Below, one piece after another: positions 1 to 5,954 of a stretch of DNA of 6,974 nt (its first letter is position 1; the number at the start of each line of letters is the position of its first letter). The DNA lies in assembly GCA_005880175.1 (NCBI GenBank), contig VBJR01000206.1:2094-9067 (forward strand). Reading direction: 5' to 3'. The notes beneath the pieces were generated by a model, which was not told the origin of the DNA, ran no database searches, and was given only the letters and a program-made list of their open reading frames with translations. The translations under genes and the position numbers were made by a program. The stretch comes from Chloroflexota bacterium. GTDB taxonomy: Bacteria > Chloroflexota > Dormibacteria > Dormibacterales > Dormibacteraceae.

Positions 1-13
1 GCGCCCTTGACGG

Positions 14-958
14 CTACTGCTCCAGCAGACGGGCCAGGTGGTCGGCCGCGTCTTCGGCGCGGACGTGGCTGTAGTTCCGCGAGATCATCGTCAGGTCCGC
101 GTGGCCCAGCACTTCCTGAAGCATCAGCGCGTTCATGCCGGAGCGCAGCGCCCACGTGGCGAAGCTGTGGCGCATCGCGTGCGGGTACGCGCGCGTCGGG
201 TCCACCTTCGCGCGGTCGGCGACGCCCTTCATCATCTGCTCGACCGTCCGGCGCTCCAGCGGCTCGTACAGGCCCGTCCGCCGGCTTCGGCGGATCGTCA
301 GGAAGATTCGGTCGGACGCCGCGTCCTTCCGGTCGCGGTCCGCGTACTTGCGTAGTCGCCGGGCCACGGCCGGCGGGCGCAGCGGCACCAGCCGTTCCTT
401 CTCGCCCTTCCCCCTGACCTTCAGGAACCATCCCCGGTCGTTCTGGATCACGTCCGCCGGGCGCAGCGCCAGCAGCTCGCCGAGTCGCAGGCCCGTGTTG
501 CCCAGCACGCGGATGATGAGCCTGTCGCGCTCGGTCTCGGCCGCGTTCTCCATCGCCTCGATCTCGGTGCGCTCCAGCGTGGCGACCACCTTCTTCGGCA
601 CGGTCGGGACCTTCGGCTTGCCCGCCACCGTCTCGCCCTGCGACCGCACGTAGCCCAGGAACACGCGCACCGATCGCGAGTAACTGGCCACCGACGCTTT
701 GCTGAGCGGCTTCCCGTCCGGCCGCGTCTTGTCCAGCAGCGACGTCGTGAACCGGTCCAAGACCCGCTGGTCGAGCTGGTCCGGTCGCTCGATCCCCTGC
801 TCGGCGCAGAACGGCAGGAAGAGCTGGTACACCGGCCAGCGGTACGCCTCCAACGTCCGGACGCTCTTCCCGCCCGCCCGGACCGACCCCAACCAGTCGT
901 CCGCCAGGGACCGCAGCGGCGTCGACGGGGACTCCTCGACCACCTTCAGCCTGGCCAT
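14..958 (-). CDS. Tyrosine recombinase / integrase (Xer-like, compact)
   Basis: Site-specific DNA recombinase of the phage integrase/XerC-D family, 314 residues. An N-terminal SAM-like core-binding domain covers about residues 12-108. The catalytic domain covers about 125-312 and has the complete active-site set: R158 in TGLRLGE, K184 in RGKGEKERLVPL, H260 and R263 in HAMRHSFATW, H286 in LGHADL, and the nucleophile Y296 in RNYSHV. Nothing is truncated. At 314 residues it matches Xer-type enzymes and leaves no room for the extra N-terminal arm-binding domain of many element integrases. The ATG at 958 is chosen because an excellent Shine-Dalgarno (AAGGTGAGG on the minus strand, 965-973) lies 6 nt upstream. 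It reads away from the tRNA-Gln fragment at 1052-1101, whose CCA end is about 90 bp from the start codon, so integration and excision at that tRNA is the inferred job. The family assignment is firm; the target is inferred from position. Confidence 0.95.
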   Translation of the reverse strand: MARLKVVEESPSTPLRSLADDWLGSVRAGGKSVRTLEAYRWPVYQLFLPFCAEQGIERPDQLDQRVLDRFTTSLLDKTRPDGKPLSKASVASYSRSVRVFLGYVRSQGETVAGKPKVPTVPKKVVATLERTEIEAMENAAETERDRLIIRVLGNTGLRLGELLALRPADVIQNDRGWFLKVRGKGEKERLVPLRPPAVARRLRKYADRDRKDAASDRIFLTIRRSRRTGLYEPLERRTVEQMMKGVADRAKVDPTRAYPHAMRHSFATWALRSGMNALMLQEVLGHADLTMISRNYSHVRAEDAADHLARLLEQ

Positions 959-975
959 GGCTCACCTCACCTTAC

Positions 976-999
976 TTCGCATTCGTACGGAATGGCGAA
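976..999. promoter_or_regulatory. Imperfect palindrome over the recombinase -10 (candidate operator)
   Basis: The left arm TTCGCATTC and the right arm GGAATGGCGAA are complementary apart from two one-base bulges (TTCGC/GCGAA and ATTC/GAAT), around a GTAC centre at about 985-988. The palindrome covers the -10 box and part of the spacer of the recombinase promoter. This is where a repressor or an excisionase-type factor could shut the gene off. The symmetry is seen; the role is inferred. Confidence 0.45.
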
Positions 1000-1011
1000 C
1001 CACACCGTCAA
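982..1011 (-). promoter_or_regulatory. Probable promoter of the recombinase gene
   Basis: On the minus strand a -35 box TTGACG (1006-1011) is followed after an 18-bp spacer by a -10 box TACGAA (982-987). The -10 ends 23 nt before the start codon at 958, and a strong Shine-Dalgarno lies between them. Both boxes fit the housekeeping sigma pattern of high-GC bacteria (TTGAC and TANNNT-like). The assignment is by pattern only. Confidence 0.6.
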
Positions 1012-1051
1012 GGGGGTTACCCTCAACTCAGAACCGCTGAAAGAAGGGGGT

Positions 1052-1101
1052 TGGCTGGGGAGGAAGGATTTGAACCCTCGATCTCCTGATCCAGAGTCAG
1101 G
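1052..1101 (-). tRNA. Partial tRNA-Gln(CTG), 3' half; probable attachment site
   Basis: The minus strand carries a canonical 3' half of a tRNA. The anticodon stem is CCTGA/TCAGG (1097-1101 with 1085-1089), enclosing the loop CTCTGGA, with anticodon CTG at 1092-1094 (glutamine). Then come a 5-nt variable region, a T arm (GAGGG, loop TTCAAAT, CCTTC), the acceptor 3' strand CTCCCCA, discriminator G and an encoded CCA (1052-1054). The matching 5' acceptor strand (TGGGGAG) is absent from the preceding 40 nt. A D-loop-like ATGGCGAAGAC lies at about 1107-1117, but it is 5 nt out of register. It is therefore not a working tRNA gene here. Beside a tyrosine recombinase, it is best read as the tRNA-identical core of an attachment site, with about 50 bp of identity or slightly more. 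Confidence 0.75.
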
Positions 1102-1150
1102 CGCCCTGTCTTCGCCATGTGGAGTCGGACATCCCGAACTCACCTTGACT

Positions 1151-1197
1151 CGCCTGACCCACTGGTAACGCGGCGATTGTGCGCCTGACCCGTAGGT
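1151..1197 (+). repeat. Pair of direct repeats CGCCTGACCCnnnGGT
   Basis: The copies are at 1151-1166 and 1182-1197, identical at 13 of 16 positions, with starts 31 bp apart (close to three helical turns, so on the same DNA face). The same CGCCTGAC core, followed by TC, also occurs in inverted orientation at 1094-1103 across the tRNA anticodon arm. They could be accessory recombinase or excisionase sites, or relaxosome protein sites. The recombinase shows no obvious arm-binding domain, which weakens the first reading. Confidence 0.5.
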
Positions 1198-1269
1198 GCT
1201 GTTTTGGGGGTGTGTCAGTGGGTTCGCAAGCCGACCTGCAAAGCCGCGCGTCGATCGATGCGTGTTGAG

Positions 1270-1287
1270 ACGAGGCGGCGGCCTCGT
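1270..1287. repeat. 7-bp hairpin ACGAGGC/GCCTCGT
   Basis: Perfect 7-bp arms (1270-1276 and 1281-1287) surround a GGCG loop. No T tract follows, so it is not an intrinsic terminator. It is one of the structures in the candidate oriT region and could be a protein-recognised hairpin in single-stranded DNA. Confidence 0.45.
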
Positions 1288-1292
1288 AAATG

Positions 1293-1374
1293 GTGAAGGC
1301 CCATTTATAGCTCCTTCACAGTTCTGGAGGGTTACTTGGTAGGTAGCTTCACAGACGGCGAGCGGCTGTGAAGC
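1293..1374. repeat. CTTCACAG repeat cluster in alternating orientation
   Basis: CTTCACAG occurs at 1314-1321 and 1347-1354. An inverted copy CTGTGAAG lies at 1366-1373, and a shorter inverted copy GTGAAG at 1293-1298. They form two stems: GTGAAGG (1293-1299) with CCTTCAC (1313-1319) around an AT-rich 13-nt loop, and GCTTCACAG (1346-1354) with CTGTGAAGC (1366-1374) around an 11-nt loop. Repeated identical half-sites suggest one DNA-binding protein, such as a relaxosome accessory factor, the relaxase itself, or a regulator of the downstream operon. Confidence 0.55.
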
Positions 1375-1377
1375 GGG

Positions 1378-1439
1378 GGGTCTGGGGGCGGAGCCCCCGG
1401 CTGTTCCCTGCACCGAAAACCCGAGAACGCTCCAGACCC
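1378..1439. repeat. Nested inverted repeats (GC-rich)
   Basis: GGGTCTGG (1378-1385) is perfectly complementary to CCAGACCC (1432-1439). Inside it, GGGGGC (1384-1389) pairs with GCCCCC (1393-1398) around a GGA loop. The two stems share bases 1384-1385, so they may be alternative folds. There is no T-rich tail, so termination is unlikely. The position just upstream of the relaxase fits an oriT structure or a 5' leader element. Confidence 0.45.
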
Positions 1440-1442
1440 TAC

Positions 1443-1465
1443 GCACCCAGAAGGGGTGCTACGAT
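1443..1465 (+). promoter_or_regulatory. Inverted repeat beside a possible -10 of the relaxase operon
   Basis: GCACCC (1443-1448) and GGGTGC (1454-1459) form a perfect 6-bp inverted repeat with a 5-nt spacer. It is followed immediately by TACGAT (1460-1465), a plausible -10 of the TANNNT type about 50 nt before the relaxase start. No good -35 sits at the expected distance. An operator over a factor-assisted promoter is possible, but this is weak pattern evidence. Confidence 0.3.
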
Positions 1466-1474
1466 GGGAACCCG

Positions 1475-1516
1475 GCGACAGTCCGGAGTTACTGGCTGAG
1501 GAGCAGCGCGACAGTC
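1475..1516 (+). repeat. 9-bp direct repeat GCGACAGTC in the relaxase leader
   Basis: Exact copies lie at 1475-1483 and 1508-1516, 33 bp apart. The second directly abuts the relaxase start codon. The likely Shine-Dalgarno GAGGAG (1498-1503) lies between them. A protein bound to the DNA or RNA here could affect relaxase expression; chance is also possible for a 9-mer pair. Confidence 0.35.
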
Positions 1517-4500
1517 ATGGCAGTGAGCTTCAAGAAGCTCAAGATCGACGACCAGCACCTCTCGGGCGAGCAGCTCGTCTCGTACCTCGCCGACGCGCAG
1601 GCGGCCGGCGACTACTACAGCGAGGAGGAGACGGCGCCGATGAACTGGCTGGCGACGCCGCTGGCCCGGCGCCGGTACGCGCTCGAAGACTACGGGGTGT
1701 CGAAGGCGACGCTGCGCTTCCTGATCGAGGGAACCCACCCGATCAGCGGCCGGAACATCCGGAACCACGGCAGCGACAAGACGATGGTGGGGGCGCAGGA
1801 CATAACGATGAGCCCGGCCCCGAAGTCGGTCAGCATCCTGTGGGCGCTGGGAGATGACCGCTTGCGCTTCGACCTGGAGCGGTTCGTCTTCAAGGCGAAC
1901 GACATCGCGATCGGGCGACTCCTCGACGAGCAGCCGCTCGTGCGCAAGCGGGTCGTGCATGGCTCGGCGGGCATCGTGTCCGTGAAAGCAGTGAACTACG
2001 TGGGCGTCCAGGTCATGCACACCACGGCGCGGATGACGGCGAACGACCTGAAGGTCCCCGATCCGCAGCTGCACGTGCACAACCTGCTGATCGGCGCCGT
2101 GACGCCGACTGGCGAGCTGCGGGCGCTTGACTCCAAGGTGATCCTCGACTACATCGCCGCCCTGGACGCGGAAGCGAGCGCCTACCTGGCCGCGGAGCTC
2201 CAGGCGTACGGGTTCGAGCTCGAATGGAAGCTGGAGTACCGCAAGGAGAGCGGCCAGCCGCGGATGGCGTGGGAGATCAAAGGCGTGCCGCAGAGCCTCA
2301 TCAAGGCGATGAGCCGGCGGACCTCGGAGATCGAGGACCTGAAGGCGCAGTACCGCAAGGCGACTGGCCGCGAGGCCCTGGGGCCGAGCTGGGACGCGTT
2401 CGTGGTCGCCCAGCGAGGCCAGAAGGCCAAGCTCAGCCCGTCCGAGCTGCGGGCGTGGTGGCTCGTGGAGGCCGAGGAGCACGGGCTTGACGCGGCGACC
2501 GTGGACACGTTGGTCGCGGAGGCTGCCCAGCGGCGGGCTGCGGGCATCCGCAAGCCGGACGAGGACAGCGAGGAGGCCGCTGAGCTGCGCCGCCTGATCC
2601 TCGAACACGTCTGCCGGCAGCACGCGTTCGTGCCGGTTGCCGAAGTCGAGAGGCTGGCCTGGCAGCTGGCGGTGACGCGTGTCGACCCGCGCACGGCCGG
2701 CCGGGTGCTGGCCCACATGGTGGGCGATGGCGACCTGATCGTGACCACCGACCAACAGGTCACGACGCTGGAGGTCTTGGCCCACGAGCAGCGGACGCGA
2801 CGAGCCGCGGCCGAGCTGCTGGCCGCTGAGCCAGAGTCGCCGGTTGCGGCCGACCTGGTCGAGGCGGAGCTGGAACGGAGGGCATCGGAAGGCCGCCCTT
2901 TCGATGAGCATCAGGAGGCGTCGCTGCGGCTTGCCGTGAGCGGCGCCCGCTTCGTCTCGATCTCGGGCAAGGCCGGCACGGGCAAGAGCAACACGATGGC
3001 GGCGATGAGCGCGCTCTGGCACGAGCAGAGGCGGCGCGTGATCGCGACGGCCGTTCCCGGCCGCACGGCGCAGAAGGCGGCTGTCGACAGCAACGCGGAT
3101 CTCGTCCTCAACCTGGACCAGTTCCGGGTCCAGGTCGAGAACGGCCAGCTGCGCCTGCGGCCCGGAGACGTGGTGCTCGCCGAAGAGGCAGGCCAGATCG
3201 ACCACCACCGGTATGCCCCGCTGGTCGAGGCCGTGAGCCGGAGCGGGGCGACGCTGGTGCAGCTCGGCGACGACAAGCAGCTGTCGCCGGTCGGGCCGGG
3301 CGGGCTGTGGACCGTCCTGCACCGCCAGGCCGAGGCGGCCGGGCGAGCGACACAACTGCGCGTGGTCTACCGGGCGCACTCGGCCCGAGAGGCGGAAGCC
3401 TGGGACGATCTTCGAGACGGACGGATCGCGCGGGCGCTGACCTGGATTCGCGACGAGGGTCGGCTGCACCTGTACGAGACGCGGCCGGAGCTGCGCGCGG
3501 GCGTGGTCGAGGCGTGGTGGGCCGGCAACCGCGACGGCATGATGATCGTGGACACCTCGAACGAGGAGCGCGACCAGCTCAACGCGCTGGCACAGGCTAA
3601 GCGCCTGGAGGCCGGCGAGCTCGGCGACCAGGTCGTCGAGCTGGCGAACGGGCGGCAGGTACACCGCGGCGACCGCGTCCTGTTCAGCGCGATCTACGAC
3701 CCGCCCGGGCTGCCGCACTCGCTGCGCGTCGAGAACGGCACGCCGGCCCGTGTCCTGCGCGTGGAACCGGAGCACGGGCGGATCGAGCTGCAGTTGGAGG
3801 AGCCGAAGCAGGAGCGCCGGCTGGAAGTCGGCGCCGATGCCCCGATGGAGCTCGGGTACGCCCGGCACGTCCAGAAGGCGCAGGGGGTGACCGTCGAGGA
3901 CACGGACATCGCCGTGAGCCGGCGGACCCGCCGCAACCAGCTCTACGTCATGGGGTCCCGGGCGCGCTCGGGTGCCCGCGTGCACGTGCTGACCGCAGAC
4001 CTGGAGACGGTCACGAGCGCTGACCCGACCGTGTCCTCGCCCGCCACCGCCGAGCGGCCGGGCCTGGCCGCATACGTGGCCTACATCGCCGAGCTGGACG
4101 CGCGCGAAGACCTCCGCCCGGCGGAGCGGGCGGCGCTGGCCCAGGCGGCGGCGGCCGAGTTCCTGTGCCAGCCGAGCGGCGAGGCGTCGCCAGCCGGGCA
4201 GGATGACGAGGAACCGAGCGATGACGAGCTGGCCGTCGAGATGGCCGCGATCGAGGCCGAACGAGCCGAGCGGGAGGCCATCGCGGCACTGACGATTGAG
4301 CAGACCGAGCGCCGCGCCCAGCACGAGTCGACGAAGGAGGCGGTCGGCGACCGGCCGCCCCTGCCGGCCGCGCCTTGGGAGAGCGAGCGCATCGAGCTGG
4401 AGGACGACCGCCAGGTAGAAGACGTCCAGCGCGACGAGTCCCGCGACGACCTCGCCGTTCACGTGCGCGAGCGGGGGTGGGAGCCGCCGGAGCGCGAGCC

Positions 4501-5950
4501 TGCGGCGATCGAGCTTCCCCTCCCTCACCGGGAGCCTGACCTCGCCGCGCTCCAGTTCGACGACGGGACGGCGGTCGCCCGCGGACAGGTCGTCAGGTTC
4601 AGCGACCCGGCGGCGCTCGTGGGCGCTGCGCGCAACGAAGTCCAGCCAGAAGACCTCGGCGTCGTCCTCGGCTGCCACCGCGGCGGGGTGACGTTTGACT
4701 ACGTCACCGTCGAGCTGGTGGGCGGCCGGCGGGTCGAGGTCTGGCAGACGGCTAGCGGGATCACGGTCGAGCCTGACCTGGCGCCGGCGACCGTCCGTGA
4801 CGCGATCCCGCGGCCGGACCAGCGCGACCCGGTCGCGCTGAACGTCTACGAGCTGGTCAACGGAACCCGCCTAATGGCCGGCGACCAGGTCCGCTTCACC
4901 GAGCCCGCCACCCTGGCCGGCGTGGGCCACGTAGACGCGGGCGCTGAGGCGCTGGTGGACGACGTCGAGCGGCACCGGTACAACCGTGCCGTCCTGGCGC
5001 TCGGCGACGGGCGGAAGGCGAGCATCTACCGGGCGGCGAAGCTGGAGATCGTGAAGCCCGCGCAGGAGCCGACGCCGATCCCGGCGCCGGGCGCATCGGA
5101 TTCAAAGCCGGCGACTTCGAACGAGGCAGCGGGGAGACGCGTTCGTCCGAGCATGGCCCGCGCCCTGCCGGCCCGCGACGCCGACGAGACGATCGCGCGG
5201 CGTTACATGGAGTCGCACGACATCGCCGGCAGCCTGGCGCGCTACCGCCATGCCGGCAAGCTGCTCCAGGTCCAGGACCCGATCCACCGCGCGGCCGAGC
5301 TGCTGATCGCCGACCCGGGCAGTGTCGCCGTCGCGATGGACGTCGAGGCGGAGCTGCGCCTGCGCGAGGCCGTGGCAGCCCAGTTGAGCGCAGGCCCAGC
5401 GGGCGGAGAGTCGCAGGCCGCGACCGTCGAGGCGCAGGAGCCGCCCGCTGCGACTCCCGCGGAGGCCCCGACCCAGCTGGCAGCCTTCATCGCGCCGGCC
5501 GGAGCCGATGCGGCGAGCCGGATCGTCCGCGCCGATGTGGCCTACGAAGCGCGCCGGCAGCGGCGCGAAGCGTGGCTGCGGGAGGACCCGGCCCGCGCGA
5601 CCTCGCCCGTGCCCGAGCCGGATGCCGCGCCGCGCGCCTACGTCGTGGCCGGCCATCTCGGAGCGTCGCGTGCGCTGACGCGGGCAGTGTCGGTGGCTGC
5701 GGAGTCGCACATGCTCACGACGCCTCTGCGTCCGTGGCTGGCGCAGGAGGTCGACCTCGCCGCTGCGCGCATGATGACCGCCGACGAACAGGAACCAGGG
5801 AACCCCGCCGAGGCCGACGCGGAGGCGGAGCGAGCCCGCCGGCAGGCCGAGCGGCACCGCGAGCTCGCGTACGAGCGCCGAGCCGACGACCGGACGCCAG
5901 GCGCCGTGCGCGCGTCCGAGCGTGACAGCGAGTCCGAGGCGAGGCGGTAG
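1517..5950 (+). CDS. mobF: MobF-family conjugative relaxase-helicase (TrwC/TraI/TraA type)
   Basis: A 1477-residue protein that should nick one strand at oriT, stay covalently bound to the 5' end, and unwind the strand for transfer. The relaxase domain (about 1-300) has a tyrosine pair Y33-Y34 in GDYY, then GAQDITMSPAPKSVSILWAL (92-111). The metal-binding three-histidine motif is H168 in HTTAR with H186 and H188 in DPQLHVH. A RecD-like superfamily 1 helicase (about 420-830) follows: Walker A GKAGTGKS (484-491), motif II EEAGQ (556-560, E where D is usual), GDDKQLSPVGPGG (584-596), an SH3-like insertion (about 705-771), YARHVQKAQG (781-790) and a final LYVMGSRAR (809-817). Residues 840-1010 are acidic and probably helical. 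Two SH3-like modules (1011-1086, 1111-1181) and a charged helical tail complete the protein. The ATG is preceded by GAGGAG, 13 nt away, a rather long spacing. It appears intact and heads an operon with the next two genes. Confidence 0.93.
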   Translation: MAVSFKKLKIDDQHLSGEQLVSYLADAQAAGDYYSEEETAPMNWLATPLARRRYALEDYGVSKATLRFLIEGTHPISGRNIRNHGSDKTMVGAQDITMSPAPKSVSILWALGDDRLRFDLERFVFKANDIAIGRLLDEQPLVRKRVVHGSAGIVSVKAVNYVGVQVMHTTARMTANDLKVPDPQLHVHNLLIGAVTPTGELRALDSKVILDYIAALDAEASAYLAAELQAYGFELEWKLEYRKESGQPRMAWEIKGVPQSLIKAMSRRTSEIEDLKAQYRKATGREALGPSWDAFVVAQRGQKAKLSPSELRAWWLVEAEEHGLDAATVDTLVAEAAQRRAAGIRKPDEDSEEAAELRRLILEHVCRQHAFVPVAEVERLAWQLAVTRVDPRTAGRVLAHMVGDGDLIVTTDQQVTTLEVLAHEQRTRRAAAELLAAEPESPVAADLVEAELERRASEGRPFDEHQEASLRLAVSGARFVSISGKAGTGKSNTMAAMSALWHEQRRRVIATAVPGRTAQKAAVDSNADLVLNLDQFRVQVENGQLRLRPGDVVLAEEAGQIDHHRYAPLVEAVSRSGATLVQLGDDKQLSPVGPGGLWTVLHRQAEAAGRATQLRVVYRAHSAREAEAWDDLRDGRIARALTWIRDEGRLHLYETRPELRAGVVEAWWAGNRDGMMIVDTSNEERDQLNALAQAKRLEAGELGDQVVELANGRQVHRGDRVLFSAIYDPPGLPHSLRVENGTPARVLRVEPEHGRIELQLEEPKQERRLEVGADAPMELGYARHVQKAQGVTVEDTDIAVSRRTRRNQLYVMGSRARSGARVHVLTADLETVTSADPTVSSPATAERPGLAAYVAYIAELDAREDLRPAERAALAQAAAAEFLCQPSGEASPAGQDDEEPSDDELAVEMAAIEAERAEREAIAALTIEQTERRAQHESTKEAVGDRPPLPAAPWESERIELEDDRQVEDVQRDESRDDLAVHVRERGWEPPEREPAAIELPLPHREPDLAALQFDDGTAVARGQVVRFSDPAALVGAARNEVQPEDLGVVLGCHRGGVTFDYVTVELVGGRRVEVWQTASGITVEPDLAPATVRDAIPRPDQRDPVALNVYELVNGTRLMAGDQVRFTEPATLAGVGHVDAGAEALVDDVERHRYNRAVLALGDGRKASIYRAAKLEIVKPAQEPTPIPAPGASDSKPATSNEAAGRRVRPSMARALPARDADETIARRYMESHDIAGSLARYRHAGKLLQVQDPIHRAAELLIADPGSVAVAMDVEAELRLREAVAAQLSAGPAGGESQAATVEAQEPPAATPAEAPTQLAAFIAPAGADAASRIVRADVAYEARRQRREAWLREDPARATSPVPEPDAAPRAYVVAGHLGASRALTRAVSVAAESHMLTTPLRPWLAQEVDLAAARMMTADEQEPGNPAEADAEAERARRQAERHRELAYERRADDRTPGAVRASERDSESEARR
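2807..2881 (+). repeat. Intragenic repeat, copy 1 (relaxase residues 431-455)
   Basis: Segment beginning AAELLAAEP and ending VEAELERR, just before the helicase motor. It matches residues 1259-1283 at 15 of 25 positions without gaps. At the DNA level it shares two 15-bp identical blocks with that copy, gcggccgagctgctg (2807-2821) and gtcgaggcggagctg (2858-2872). Confidence 0.55.
4547..5059 (+). repeat. Tandem SH3/KOW-like modules in the relaxase C-terminal region
   Basis: Module A (residues 1011-1086) contains DDGTAVARGQVVRFSDPAAL and module B (1111-1181) contains VNGTRLMAGDQVRFTEPATL. They share G-T-x4-G-x-V-R-F-x2-P-A-x-L-x-G. The helicase-embedded segment at 705-771, NGRQVHRGDRVLF, has the same beginning. 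In RecD-like helicases this type of small beta barrel sits within the motor and contacts DNA. The extra copies may be additional DNA- or protein-binding modules. The repeat is seen; fold and role are inferred. Confidence 0.5.
5291..5365 (+). repeat. Intragenic repeat, copy 2 (relaxase residues 1259-1283)
   Basis: C-terminal counterpart of 2807-2881, beginning AAELLIADP and containing VEAEL. The two identical 15-bp DNA blocks lie at 5291-5305 and 5342-5356. The surrounding region (about 1210-1290) is helical and lacks helicase motifs. Confidence 0.55.
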
Positions 5951-5954
5951 AGCC

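Larger units (their letters stand above)
1102..1516 (+). other. Gene-free, repeat-rich control region; candidate oriT
   Basis: I see no convincing gene between the tRNA fragment and the relaxase. The region is packed with short repeats, listed separately, and contains a small AT-rich island (ATTTATAG, 1303-1310) unlike the flanking GC-rich DNA. Besides the listed items, ACCCACTG (1157-1164) has an inverted copy CAGTGGGT (1216-1223), and TCGATCGA (1251-1258) is palindromic. Transfer origins of MobF relaxases commonly lie just upstream of or near the relaxase gene, and they contain inverted repeats and an AT-rich stretch near the nick. On that basis oriT is probably here. I cannot recognise a specific nic sequence. 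Confidence 0.45.

Noticed and set aside
1052..1135. A complete, functional tRNA-Gln gene
   Set aside because: No TGGGGAG-like 5' acceptor strand precedes the anticodon arm, and the D-arm-like sequence is 5 nt out of register.
1145..1171. Promoter TTGACT with TAACGC reading toward the relaxase
   Set aside because: The spacer is only 15 bp, the -10 is poor, and the elements overlap the direct repeats.
1258..1296. 12-codon basic peptide (MRVETRRRPRKW)
   Set aside because: It has no ribosome binding site, is very short, and is explained by the hairpin at 1270-1287.
1384..1398. Intrinsic terminator at the GGGGGC/GCCCCC hairpin
   Set aside because: The stem is short, no T-rich tail follows on either strand, and it lies upstream of a gene, not after one.
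967..1446. 159-codon minus-strand frame spanning the control region
   Set aside because: It runs through the tRNA fragment and the inverted repeats, has no family resemblance, and lacks a convincing ribosome binding site.
1439..4678. 1079-codon open frame on the minus strand opposite the relaxase
   Set aside because: Its Arg/Leu/His-rich low-information translation is typical of antisense frames in GC-rich genes. The plus strand carries clear relaxase and helicase motifs over the same bases.
5922..5954. Earlier GTG start for the ribbon-helix-helix-like gene
   Set aside because: It would overlap the relaxase and has no Shine-Dalgarno, while the GTG at 5955 has GAGGCGG at good spacing and directly precedes the conserved-looking basic N-terminus.
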